A stretch of 64,000 nt of DNA, from NCBI GenBank assembly GCA_033297075.1, contig MU858064.1, positions 62,001-126,000 on the forward strand, given 5' to 3'. The notes beneath the pieces are model-generated. The model ran no database searches. It had not been told where the DNA came from and saw only the letters and a list, made by a program, of their open reading frames with translations. Below, piece by piece: positions 11,878-24,076 of the stretch; position 1 is the stretch's first letter, and every line of letters starts with the position of its first letter. Both the position numbers and the translations under genes were made by a program. The stretch comes from Rhypophila decipiens (taxonomy: Eukaryota > Ascomycota > Sordariomycetes > Sordariales > Naviculisporaceae).

Positions 11878-14800
11878 TTCTATTACCCCCAACACTCTAT
11901 CATCTCTGCCAGCTTCCTATCCTCAACACGCCTCCGCACACATAACCAAAACAGACAAAAAATACCTACGCACATCCACATCACACTCACACACCATAAT
12001 ATCATAACCTACCGAGCCAGGCTGTACGATTAAGTCTCTTTCGGGGTCATCGTCCGGGTTTCATCATATACCAAGGGGTCAATTTTCCTCGTTTTATCCG
12101 AAGGCTTTTCTTGTCTTCTATACATATCAGTCGGGAGCTATCCAACAACTTATTATACCCAGGGCTTCTTGTTTTGGGCTTGCGACATGTTATTAAACAT
12201 GTCAGCAGCCGATGTCAGTGATGAAGGAATATGGGCGATTTACGAATCAACAAAAAGGGGGACCTCACCATCACGGGGAGCAGTCGATTTTCGGGATTTT
12301 GGGTTGGGAGGATTTCTGCAGTCAATTGTTTCTTTTTGACGTAACAATACCAGCAGGCGGTCATGGTGGCATGACGCCTTTGTTTTAATGGATACCTGCT
12401 TTTTCTTTGCAGGAGGGAAGGATATACATGGGCTCACGGGGACGACTAGAGAATGAAGGATGCTCGTTTCTGTTATCATCTCGCGCTTGGGATGTTGGCG
12501 ATGAGAGGCGATGAAGAGGGAAGGCTTCTTTGCGCTGGGCGTGTTGATTTGGCCATTCACTCTCGCTTGCCGCGACCAACATATCCCTCTGTTTCAAGTT
12601 TCCTGTTCACACCGGCTTGGACAATTTTAGATGGCCGGTTCCCGTTTTTCCTGTTTTGTTTTTACAGCACAATCACCGGTGTTTATCTCTCTTCGTTTCT
12701 TTTTAAGATCATCGCGGAGATTTCGTCTTGATGCTGGATATACCCCCTTTTGTTACATAGATTTTATTTTGGTAGACTTTTTCACCTTCGACGGGTTAAG
12801 GAATTTTATCTTGATTAACACCTACACTGTTTTGGATGACTCTCGCTGTGCGGATGAATGGTCTTTGGTTCTCCCAGAATGAACAATAACAACAAACATC
12901 AGAGTGTAACCTAACCTGGAGCTGGTCTTTGGGAACCAGGCCACACCAGTTTTCCTTTTAGGTGTATTTTTCTCCGTACTGTATTGCACAATGTATTCTA
13001 GTTTTGCTTTCACCTTGACAAACACGGAATGAATATCCGTAACTCTATCGTCCCCTCATATCTCCATGCCCACAAATGTGACATTTTTACACTTGACAGA
13101 CTTGACAAGAACCTCGGTTTCATTCATTTTTATTATTTTCATTTTCTTATTTTCATTTTGTGCGATGTGCGCGAGGTAAGGGATGTGTGTCAAGATGGCT
13201 GAATTCGCACACCCTGGCGGCGCCGGGCTTATTGCATCCGTGCCGCCAATGAGCCATTCAGACCCCCGGTTTTGTGTGTGTCTCCTTTGGGCACACACAC
13301 ATGTGAATTCCTTCATGTAAAATGAGGCACAAAAAACGCGACAGAATGGAAACCCAAAATAAAATGAGAAACCCTACATTACACGTCCCCCTCACACACA
13401 CACACTGAACAAAATTGCAAAATATCTCTTGCTCATTCTTGTTGTTTCGGCTGGGTAAAATGAGGTGCGCGTCCCGTCGCGTTCACCTTGGATTTCAGGT
13501 TACAGTGTGTACGATACTGTACATATCAAGGCCCACAGGAACACGGGACGGGAACAACGGCCAAACGGGAAGGCAGGACACGGAACGGGAACGGCTGAGA
13601 AAAGGGAAAAAGTGCTCGACTCGAATTCCAATCTGGTTGGACGCACACCTTGAGATTTATTTGCTCTCATTGCACACCTTGATTGACCTTGACACACCTT
13701 CCTGTCCTGTCGCCTCAACTCGGAGTCGGACAATCAAAGTCGCGTTGCCAATCATTGATGTTGTGATACCATACCATTTCCTCGTGCCAGAACTGAATGG
13801 CCGGCGGCGGGTATGTGCATCAATGTCTGCCTGCTTGCCATGCTTCTCGTTAAATAATTACTGAGCTTTGTACAACCACATTCACACACGTTCACACCAT
13901 CAATAATTATCGACGCAAACGTGGATGTCTTCGTACTCGTTCCGGTCGATGGTACACACAATACGGATACTACCCTTCGTAACCGTACCGGACGGAGGAC
14001 CAAATGCACTGTGAACACCTCTCACTGCAGTGGAGTTGATAGTAGTACGACTACGACTGATCTCCATTGCTCAATTCGATATCTGTTCAAAAGAAAAGAA
14101 GAAAGAAAAAAAGACAGCTTTTCTTTTCTCACAAACCAACAAAATTTCTGTTAGTTTTGCGCTCACAATCCCCTTTTGCTTTCGATTCATATACACACAC
14201 CCCTCCCTGGTCAATGTTTCGCTCAAAAACGCCATGCCATGATTTCACAATATCGGTTTCTTATACCCCTGCGCCACATTTTCGCAAAAAGCAAAATAAG
14301 ATGGATGGGACGGATTCGCATTGGCTATTTTCGACCGTGCCATGCTGATAAAACTCATTGTTATGGATAGGGGGTGGATTGATAGTGTGTACAAATTTTT
14401 TTCATGGCACAGCTTTTTATTTCATGTTTCTCATTGTGATACGGAGTATGGCCCCTTTTAACACAGACAACTCAGTAACGACGACGGGATCACATTTTGG
14501 TATGATGTACGGATACAGACGGCAAGACCCTCCGCTCCCCGCCGGCTTCTTCGGGGCACCTTTTCTTGGGATCCCAAAGAGCAAAGGTGGCAGTAGCAGC
14601 GAAATAAGAATGGCAGGGCACCTCGCCGGGAGGAATTCATCCCTTCCCCGACCACCCGACCGACCGACCGACTGCACTGTCATCACGGCAGCCTAAGGCT
14701 TCTAGAAGCAAAGCCCGGAAGGACTGTGCACTAGCGCCGACCGGGTTCGACGGTAACGCTAGCGATGGAAGCCACTGGTGAGAACAAAATGCACTGCAAC

Positions 14801-17800
14801 ATGACTGCAGTCCTTGCGGGAGTGCCTTGCTTTGCCCTTTTTGAGCATCGTGAGGTTTACGTATACATAGGTATATAGATGTTGTGGATGGACTCTCGAC
14901 GCAGGAACCCCAGGACACCGCAGCGCCGCTGTGATTAATGTCTAGAGTATATCGCCGACGCCGTGATAAGCCAGCTATGGGCGATCATATACCCCGTACA
15001 CTGAAAATAAGGAGGTCCCTCAGCATGGCCTGTGCCCGCTGCACCACCGACCTGCAGCTGAATCCAACAACCAACCAATGGATAGGTATCGGGCCGGTCA
15101 TCTTGCTCTGTTTCCTTTCCGACTGCGCTAGGTTCAATCCAGCCAACAAGACGAGTCGTCGAGTCGGGGTTCTCCGTTCCATCCCAACTTTTACTCGACT
15201 GTACCTCACTGCGACAGCATCTTTTTTACCACTCGGGTTTTGCGCACGGACAAGCCACACCTCCTCAAAAGGGATTGTTTCAACTTTTTTCTCTCTCCAG
15301 GTTACAGGTTGAGTTGAAACATTTTATCTTTTCTCCCTTTTTCAGTGGACAGTTCATGCGCGTACGCACGGGGATCCATCCACACACAGCATCTCGAATA
15401 TGATATGTGACAGAGATCACTGCCGTGCCGCCTCGAACCAAAACACCAATCGGCCGTCAATATCCCAGCTTCCCGTGGTTCCGGGGTCTGTGGGCGGGAT
15501 GGACGGGACCTTTCACCTTGGACTGAGTGTCAAATCCACATCGGACCAACTCCTCCAGCCTTGTGGATTTTGTCATCAACGAATAACCCTGTTGTCGTCA
15601 ACACGGTTTTAGTCTACTGTACACTAGTGTAGACAGAGGCCTGACCGTCCGGGTGTGGTCACGGACTGTAACAGACATCGCTGACAGAGTTCAAGATCAG
15701 CCGCTGCAGCCTAGGTGCTAACAGAAATCCGAGTTGCGAAATCCCGCCGATCAAGAAAACGATGCCTCACTCCGTCCATGTGGAGGAGTCATACCGAAAA
15801 CTAGAACCAACTCACTCGGGTTTCACGCCCTTCATTGGACGACTACGATGAAAGTGCACCTCCAGCCCTACAGGCTACAGAGGGGAATGTCGAGAAAGGA
15901 TACATGTATCGCACCAATCGGCAGTGGGTGATGATCACTTTTGGCGCCCGTAAAAAGGCCCTATAAGTTGCTAGCGTCGGTGTTTGCGCTTAGCGGGCGC
16001 GAATTCCCACCGTGTCGGGTCGGTTTGCCTGCTGTGATGGGCTTCGATTCTCGCCATCTTCCTCGACGAACTTCCATACTCTTGGGATTGCTTACTGTAT
16101 GAAATGTGCCTTCGTTATCACCGAGACGTGCTTGATGGATATATTATCAACTACAGGTCTTGAGGGAGTCTACCGCCACTGCCAGTGTCTGTAGTCCTCA
16201 TCATCCAGTCCCGATGAGGGGGGCCTAAGAGGGGGCCTGATGGAGGGTGACAATGGTGACTGTAAGACCGTTACACAGCACGACACGATGGGCCGATGGC
16301 CCATTTTCGTGGCCCCTATTTTTGGGCCGGCGGGCGTTTCTTGGGTCCGTCATAGTTGGGGGTCTATATCTCGAGCTGCAGTGATCTCACTCTCAGCCTG
16401 GTTGGGGCTTTGAACATCTCATTACCGCGCACGCTCGCCTTGGGGTCCGGGATACTGTTTGTTCTTGGGGTCTCAAGATGCTGAAAAGATTTACATCTTA
16501 TCCAAGATCCTATGATGGATGCCCGTTGGTCAGTAAATCCATCGTCGGCATAGACTCATAAGCACGATGGATTTGACACTAACAAGCCGAAAGCAGCCCC
16601 TTTCTTACACCATACATACCTCTTTGGGGAATATAATACAATGCAAGTCATCCATCCAATCCAACCACACCACTACCCCGTACAATAAAATCTTTTCGTA
16701 TGAGCAATCGTAGGTAGGTAGATAAGATCCATCACTGCCGCGCCTCCTCCGCCGCCGCAGCCGCGGGTTACGCCGCTGGGAGACAGCTCTGCCATGCCAT
16801 TTTCCCACGCGCAATAACGGCGATTACCTAACACACATGATATGGACACACTCCCTTGGAGGTACTTTATGTTCTTGAACGGCGTTGTCATCTTTTTCCG
16901 ACGGTAGGGACATGGTCGGTCCCTTACAGCCTGTTTCCGTCTCATACACTATGTACTTGGGTGGGTAGACAGACAGCATGCCGTCGGTATCAGCCTTGTG
17001 AGCCTGTAACAGAGGCTTGTCATTGTGTTTGGGCGAGTGTTTCGTTTCTTGGGGCAAATGGGATGGTGTTTTTCTCGGTCCAATTGTAACCCATATTCTG
17101 AATGTACGGCATAATGGGGGTGAGGGTAACCAACAAACGTGCCACCATTCTCTTATAATGGGAATATGAGTAATTGTTAAGAGTTTTTACATATCGTCGA
17201 CCTCGAATATTTGCCCAATCATATTGGTATGGTCTGGCATATACCGCGCGTCAAAACTGTTTGCCCTCCAATCTCACATTTCGGTGTGTAGTGCAGGTAC
17301 CGCCTTCTGCTGGGAAGGACATGTTGCATAAATAATGGAGATCCTCTTGATCTTCAATTTTCGGCTTGTTGGACGGTGCCTTCACTCATGACAAGCAGTC
17401 TGTCTCGCCTAGGTGTCTTTAGTCCGGGTAAACCCAAGTTCGTCTACCACTAACCTGTGAATGCCTATTGATGTCATTGTCTATGTACAAGTATGCCCGT
17501 TGTTAATCTATATGCACAAGTACCTACTTGTTGGGTTGGATGATAGTTTGGCATGTCCATAAATGGCACATGCACGTCATCTGGATATCCTTTCTTGTCA
17601 CTTGCGCAATACAATATGCATTGCATATGATATATCGCGACCGTGCCACTTCCAGATAGATTACTGATCTCGCATCACCTGAATGATGAGTTGGAAAGTA
17701 CACACTGCGGTGCGCAATGATGGACGGATAGATATCGGTTGAAGAATCTCGAGGCATAAGATATTGAAGCAAACAATGATATGCAAAAAGAGATGTTTGC

Positions 17801-18269
17801 TTCTGCTGATGGGATCCAAGACTTGCATGGGGCCTGCTGAATCCTCCTCCGGTCCTTGATTCAGTTTCATCATAATAATTGGCTGGAATTGATTTGCTGG
17901 AATTGTCCAATCGGTAGTTGGTAATGCAGTGTCGTTTCAGTTCGTCGGTCATAAGGAATCTACATGAGAAAGGGGGATTTTACACACAAGGTATATGTGG
18001 TCACTGTGGAAACCAAGCCCCTTTTGTTATGTGTAATGACTATGCTTCTGTTACTCTTAATTATGAGCACAAGGCATAAAGAGAAGACATGTATCTAGTA
18101 CTCTTGACAAACATGCTGCCGTTATCTCACGTGTGAAAGAAAGGATGGTTCCTGTTAAGCACACCCCGTTCAACTGACCTAGTTAAGAGAACGCCCTCCC
18201 TCCCACCTTCAAATCACCAAGCAGATCATAGAACGAAGCCAGCTGGAAGGTTGCCTTGTCACAGATGGG
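11878..18269. other. Intergenic region, no supported gene
   Basis: The first few hundred bases are probably the 3' UTR of the preceding gene. The rest has only short chance open frames, A/T-rich patches (about 12.6-13.4 and 14.0-14.4 kb), a CA run near 13.39 kb and purine/pyrimidine-biased stretches. One minus-strand frame at 17524-17952 opens with an ATG just after a plausible acceptor, but it has no recognisable domain and is not called. Confidence 0.5.
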
Positions 18270-18846
18270 TCACGCAGGGGCTTCTGGACGACGTGATACT
18301 TGGCAGCTATGTCCGAGTTCAGCGGCAGCGACACAGACCACATCATCACCAAAGAGCATCATTGTCACCTGTTGCTTAGCTCCGAACCTGTGGCGTGAGA
18401 TGGTCCGCTGCGCATTTCCTGTCGTACTTTGATGCAGTGCTCCCTTCTTTGGAGCTTTGGCCTCATCACTTGGACTCCAAGAACAGTCCATGTCTTCAAG
18501 AGTGTTGCAATGTCTCTATTTGATCCTGCCAATTGTGGAAAGCCGCCGCTTTAGGAAATAGCACAACAACTTGAGGTCGGTCCTTCTGCATGTATCCACA
18601 ACCACTTATCACCAGCCTCAAATTGTGTATGCTTGTGATTATGTCCACAAGTGTCATTGTGCTCTTTCTGTTGAACGTATCATTCCCCCTGAGATGATCA
18701 GGGCAGAACTTTGTATCCCCATAACGGGTCATACAATGCCCCATCTCATACCCTTCAACTTTCCAACCTCTTTCTACACGGAACCAGTTGCACAGAACGT
18801 TATCTTCCTGTTCCACAACATAAGTCTGAATACAAGTCCCTACCTG
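18270..18846 (-). pseudogene. Decayed coding fragment, unidentified
   Basis: Two adjacent minus-strand frames read like one protein broken by a one-base shift. The upstream piece (about 18846 to 18496) contains NVLCNWFRVERGWKVEGYEM, then Cys/His-rich and hydrophobic segments, and stops after WQDQIETLQHS. The downstream piece (to 18270) opens in the neighbouring frame across the same spot as TLEDMDCSWSPSDEAKAPKK and ends SRRPEAPA. The upstream frame starts at a stop followed by an acceptor-like TGTCAG and has no clear start codon. I do not recognise the family. A short unmodelled intron or a sequencing indel could also explain the break. Confidence 0.3.
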
Positions 18847-19129
18847 ACACTGCTAGCTCACACCTCAAAACCAGCCATCTTCATCGTGATGGTCCTCTTC
18901 ACCGAGAACTCGTGTAACTTGAGTCTCCAACACCGAAACAGACCGAACGATACATTAACTCACTCACTTGGGTATACCTTCCCCTCTCACCACAAGTTCC
19001 CTCCAATGATATCGCGGCCCAGGGTAATTTAGCATATATGACTTACTCTCCCAGGCCAGGCAGGCCGCATAGAATCTGACCACCTGGACACCAGCCGCTC
19101 GAACAAAGCAACCAACAGGAGGATTTTAA

Positions 19130-19640
19130 CTGCTGCTGGCCCGGAGTGAAGGAAGATCTCACGCTGGTGACAATCACATAAATGAACTCGACACCCTCTT
19201 CCACTACAAATCTGAGGTTGTCAAATGGAGTGAAGATACTATATGTTTGCATTAGTAGGGTGACATTTAGAACAGAGAACACGCAAATTTAGAAAGATTC
19301 GGTAGAACCTATCACAGCGGCAAATGTAAGCCACACCCCCAATTTCGGAGTTCTTGGGAGAAAGAAAATAGACGGCCCGGGGGGCTTTTTTGAACTGAAT
19401 GTCGGCGTGCGGCACAGTACTGCAGACTACGGTGACGCCCACGAGGGAAAACTGCTGCACTTTGTTAGGGACACACTCACTCTGTACCAAAAAGGTGTCG
19501 GCGGGTGGTTTGAGGAAAAGGTTGGTACTGTGCAGGTTACTGTGTTGGACTAAGACGGGGGCTAGTATCGCACTGATATCTCGTCGCGGATACACGAGGT
19601 AGGAGTTGAACAGCATGATGTTCCTCTCTAGTATCCTGAA
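19130..19640 (+). pseudogene. Decayed gene with RIP-compatible stops
   Basis: Two overlapping plus frames look protein-like but are interrupted. Frame one (from 19130) includes AGDNHINELDTLFHYKSEVV, then TAG TAG at 19253-19258 and TAG at 19268, yet stays protein-like beyond them. Frame two (19293-19553) includes GRKKIDGPGGFFELNVGV and later KLLHFVRDTLTLYQKGVGGW; it ends at TAA, after which DGG, TAG, YRTDISSRIHEVGVEQ still reads sensibly. The stops would be CAA or CAG if a C had not become T, the expected outcome of repeat-induced point mutation. At least one frameshift near 19.32 kb is also needed. No family is recognised. Confidence is limited because no homology search was possible. Confidence 0.35.
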
Positions 19641-19891
19641 TGATGTCGAGAGAAGAGACGAGCAAACAAAGAACAACAAAGGAGTCCTGTCTCTGAACAG
19701 GACTTTACTTGTGTATTTCAGGAGATGGAGACTGTTGTAAAATGCTGCTAGATGAGAGATTACTCTCGACTCCACAGTTTTGCATCAAGTTCGTGTGAAT
19801 GACACTGGGATTCGCATAGTTTGTATCTGTCATTGAATACGGCAATAATAACGACGAATACGCTTTGTTACGGCCCGGCATTCATCAGTTT

Positions 19892-19961
19892 CCGGTCCGG
19901 TCCGGTCTGCCCCACCCGACTTCCTTCCGTTCCGGTTCCGGTCGGGTGCAGAACCTCCGGT
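19892..19961 (+). repeat. CCGGT cluster
   Basis: Within 70 bases the pentamer CCGGT occurs six times: three head to tail from 19892, two more separated by one base near 19.93 kb, and one at 19957. An inverted ACCGG follows just downstream. It lies on the internal side of the probable LTR at 20209-20441. It may be a simple-sequence expansion or a protein-binding cluster. Confidence 0.6.
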
Positions 19962-20208
19962 TTGCTTCCTCGTGACCGGAATGCCATATCAAGGAACCAT
20001 ACATAGCATATGTATACAATACATCACACGAGTTCTTATGCAACATGTCCTCGCAACATATGCACTCCATTTTCTCCCACGTTTTCACATCTTCATGTAC
20101 TGCACATGGCTTACACATAAACTGTCCGATCTAACTCCTCACTGCCTGCCAGCCAGCCCGGCTAACTGCAGCCCCTCGATTCGGGTTCGCAACCTCCTTC
20201 TGACACCA

Positions 20209-20441
20209 TGTTAAAGTTCCAGAATATTACCGCTTTTGTACAAAGTTCAAATCGAATATCATGGACGAAATCCGAGGCCAGTATTGTCCGTGGAGTATTG
20301 AGATACGGTATGGTGGCTGCCCCCTCTGGGTCTCCGTGGTTGTGTGTATTTTTAGCCTGTACCAGGATTTTATGCATATAAAGATGGCAGCAAGATTGGT
20401 TACATTTATCGAGCAGAGTATTCTTACCACCGCCTCCAACA
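20209..20441 (-). mobile_element. Probable Copia-type LTR fragment
   Basis: Read on the minus strand, the 233-bp block begins TGTTGGAGGCGG and ends CTTTAACA, giving the TGTT...AACA termini usual for Copia LTRs. Immediately after it comes TGGTGTCAGAAGG, close to the TGGTATCAGAGC-type primer-binding site of initiator-Met-primed Copia elements. A TATA-like TTTATATGCATAAAA lies inside. Internal DNA would extend toward lower coordinates, but no intact gag or pol frame is visible there and I found no second LTR copy. It is probably a truncated relic. Confidence 0.4.
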
Positions 20442-23215
20442 TAGCACATGCGCTGTAACTCCACCATTATTCTCACGTTTTCTTTACTATCCCATTCAGC
20501 GCTAATGCGAGGTCAAAATCTCACACGATTTTTCAAGAGGGATCGGTGGCTTTGGTTTGTCGTGCCGCCTGAGGTTAGTGGTGTGTAATTACCTTGGGCA
20601 TCCAATACTTATTTCGTCCATCTGTGGCAGGGCAGTCGCTAAAGGAGATTTATGTAACCTGCTGGCGGCGGTGTATCCAACCATCGCTGCCTGTTTTTGT
20701 CCATTCCTGCGCAGTACCTTTGCAAAACGGGTGGTTACTTGCATACACCTGTGGTGTCGTCCTCGGATCCCACAGCATATCCTGAAGGAACTAGCCGACT
20801 TGATCAAAGGAATAGAGGCATCTTACTAAGATCAGCGAGGATGACTGCTTACAACTTCTTAGACACACACCCCGACTTCTTCTTGGGTGAAGTGATATAA
20901 CTGGAGCGGTGATATATCTACCTTTCCTAGGTGGATTTTGATATTGTGGCTTGCTTTATTCCCCGGATTTCAAGATATATCGGGACTGGATGATGGGTAA
21001 GAGCCGGTACAGGGTCTCATGGGAGGAAAGCTTAGTTCTCGGGATATAGCTGACCTAGTATTATCTGGCAACACGATGGTGGCGTCTGTCCGATAATCTT
21101 TACGAGGGGAATCCCCGTGTCATTAAAGACTAGGATGGCTTACCCAGCACGTGTTGATCACTTGTCATGATGTTCTCCAGAAACGGGTATACCCGTCCAC
21201 GGCAAGGTCGGTTTGTGCTGGGGAAAGGCGCCGTTGGACGAACGTCACGGGACGAGGAACTCCCGTCCATCAACATCTCATTATCTAGGAGATATCGAAT
21301 CCCAAAATTCGATCACGCCCATGCAAGACTGCAGAATCTTGCTCCCATAACACCCAAATTGAATGCGGCCCCTGACATGAAGTGGGAGCCGGCGAGCAGC
21401 AGCAGGAAATTGCGGTGAGACCATTGACCACCTGAGCCAAAGATACAACAACTTACACAGCATTCCAAGTGTAGATGCTTCTTGATGCCTCCGGGAGTGC
21501 AATATCCGTATATGCCGGCCACTGCAGACGCGGCTAGGGGCCCGAGGAAGTGTTCAACCCCGCCAGCTCGCAGAGTCGGAAGCAGAGGCTGGAGATAATA
21601 CGGCTACGTACTTGCATTCTCCGAGCCGGTCCCTGACCTGGCCGAGAACTTGAAGAAAAAAACGAAATAAAATTGTCTCGGCAGGCCGCATACAATGTTC
21701 CTGGCCTGAACCACACCTCCGGACTGGCCATGAGAAGCTACTGACACACGATGTTGCACGACATCTTCGGGCTATTTTAACAGGCCTCGAAAACCACGGG
21801 GCCTGGACCTGGAGGGGACGGAGGGTCTTCTTCGGGGCCAAGATGTATGTCTCAGCTGTGGCGTTCCCGCTGATTGTCAGTGCAGATGCAGGTTGATCGG
21901 ATCGTGGCATTATTGTCGCAGCACATAATAGTTATCGTCCTTGATAGAGGGGTTATTGTGGTGTTACAAGTGCCGATAGCACATTGAGGACCAGGACATT
22001 GAAACACACTCATGATAGATAGGTATCAAAAGGTTGGTCGACTGAGACTCGGTGATGATATTGGAGCCATGTTATTTGCCTGGATGAGAAGGAAAGAGTA
22101 ACCGACGACGGGATGCCCTTGTTCTCGTGGTTACTGATGAGAGATTTCCATGCTGACAGACGCCATGTCGTAGGTTCAAAATGCCATCTTACCAGCAAGA
22201 ATCAGGATGCTTCGCGCCGGGTTCTCGTCAGATGTATGATTCGTGTCGCGCTTCCCATCTCGGTCCTTCTCTACGATGACGTCGTGCATCAACTCTGCCA
22301 GGGGTAGCGGCCCAGGGGGTCAGAATAGCGGGGTGCTGAATGTGGGAACCCAACCACACAGTCTACAGATACTGTGAAATCTCGACCTGATATTCCCAAA
22401 CAAATCCTTCATGTTGTATTATTACGTCAAATTCACAGGTTATATAGAGAGTTGTTGTTGTTTCCAGCAGTCCTGAGATCCTAATTTCATGCTCCGAGAT
22501 ATCGAAATCCCTCCTTGGCAAATGTTGTTCTTCTTTTCAACAGCGATCCCCGCGTTCTTGCGATGGCGGGGTACACTAAAACCGGATTTCAACCCCGCTT
22601 CCCCTCGATTCAAGATCAACATCTCCCGACGGGATTTTCATGGATAATGCTCGTCAAAAACCTAGCACCGGCTGGCGGGCCTGGAGGGGGGCGTGTGCAT
22701 TGGAAATCTCGGGAAATCTGGATGGGTTCATCGGGACGGGTATAAACAAACAGGGAGTGGCATGACTCGTTCTTCTGAATGAGGGGCTGGGAACCACACA
22801 GTGTTGACTTTTCACACTGATGGCATTAAGCGGTCATGGATGTCACAGTACGGTGAAGACGAATTCGTAGTCACAGCTACGGAATTAATTATGAAGTAAA
22901 TTTATTTGGAATCGGGGCTTTCCTTGAAATGGTTCACCTGGGAGCGGAGAGAACCGGGTTGGTTGTTTCTAAACGTTGTTTGAAGAGGCAGAAAAGGGGG
23001 CGAAACCAGGGGTTCAGTAAACATGTCCATATATCAACATTATCTAGGTCATATAATAAGGAAGACAAAGGGAACTAGGCTCATTGTATTCAAGAATAAA
23101 AGAATAAACATGGAAAACCCATACAAAGTCAGAAGTCGTTGTTAAGAAAAAAACATAACTGCTTTTTTAAGCGTTAATGGGCGAAAGAGGAAAGGGCAAA
23201 AAAGAAGATGTTGAA
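20442..23215. other. Intergenic region, no supported gene
   Basis: Only short overlapping frames occur. The minus strand at 21.3-21.9 kb has several short frames flanked by donor-like and acceptor-like signals, but no single consistent exon chain could be assembled and no domain is recognised. Near 23.0-23.2 kb the sequence becomes A/T-rich just past the 3' end of the tRNA gene. Confidence 0.5.
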
Positions 23216-23287
23216 TAGCTGCGACTCGTTTCGATCGAGTGACCTCCGGGTTATGAGCCCGGCGCGCTTCCGCTGCGCCACGCAGCT
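23216..23287 (-). tRNA. Initiator tRNA-Met (CAU), intronless
   Basis: The minus strand folds as a complete 72-base cloverleaf: acceptor AGCTGCG paired with CGCAGCT, discriminator A, D stem GCGC/GCGC, anticodon stem CCGGG/CCCGG around loop CTCATAA (anticodon CAT), and T stem ACTCG/CGAGT. Initiator hallmarks are present: consecutive G-C pairs (GGG/CCC) closing the anticodon stem, and ATCG in place of TTCG in the T loop, as in fungal cytosolic initiator tRNAs. An oligo-T Pol III terminator (TTTTTT) follows about 12 bases downstream on the minus strand, near 23200. There is no intron. Confidence 0.95.
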
Positions 23288-24076
23288 TGTCCTTCACAAG
23301 CTTGTTGCTGGTTGTTGGAAACGGGCTTTTGAAAAGGATATATGAAAAGGAAAACTTTGAGGTGGATATAAGGTGGATGTGGATATGATTATGACTCACT
23401 CAAAGGGAGCCTGTTGATTGGCTGCTGGAGCTCCTTTAGGTTACCAGTATTGTTTTGAGGTCAGGGGCTTCGGCTGCAGGAAGACCAAGTGGTCCAAACC
23501 TCCAAACCTGCATAGAAAAAATTGCAACTCTTTCACTATCTACGGGCAGTGAAATAATTTCTGCTCTAATTACTGAAAGATACCGTGTGAAATAAAGGTG
23601 AGAGGTACGTGAGGCGCTGTGGAGGATTAAAGATATGTCAAGGGAGCTTTCCAAAAGTAATAAAGGATAGGAAGTGGTATCATGAAAAACTAATGAACGC
23701 TTGAATACACGAATAGAGAAGCGCGTCCCACGTCGTCTCAGCCTCCGCAATTGTTCATGTTCCAAACACAGATTCAGACCCTTATGGCAGGCCTTGGAAA
23801 TGCTCTCATATGTTTTTGCCCTTTCCCCTTTCTGCGCTCTCAGGTCGTTTGGTATGTCCACCGGCCAGTCGAACCTGGGCGTTTAGAGCGGATGCTGCCC
23901 TCGGAAGCGAAACACTTACACAGCCAACAACATAAACGGTGGTTTTTTGACCCAGTGTCTCGATCCATCGGCCTCCATCAAGCTTGATGAAACCCCCTCT
24001 TTGTTCTCTTCCTATTTGGCTTCGAGGCTGACTGGAGCTCTCAGCCGCCCAGGGCAAATATGTCGGCCAGCGTTGA

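Noticed and set aside
17524..17952. A 142-codon minus frame starting MTDELKRHC after an acceptor-like TAG
   Set aside because: It looked partly protein-like, but no upstream exon or family could be found; it may be another decayed fragment.
21534..21910. Minus-strand frames with donor-like GTACGT and acceptor-like CCCTAG
   Set aside because: Several mutually incompatible exon chains are possible and none gives a recognisable product.
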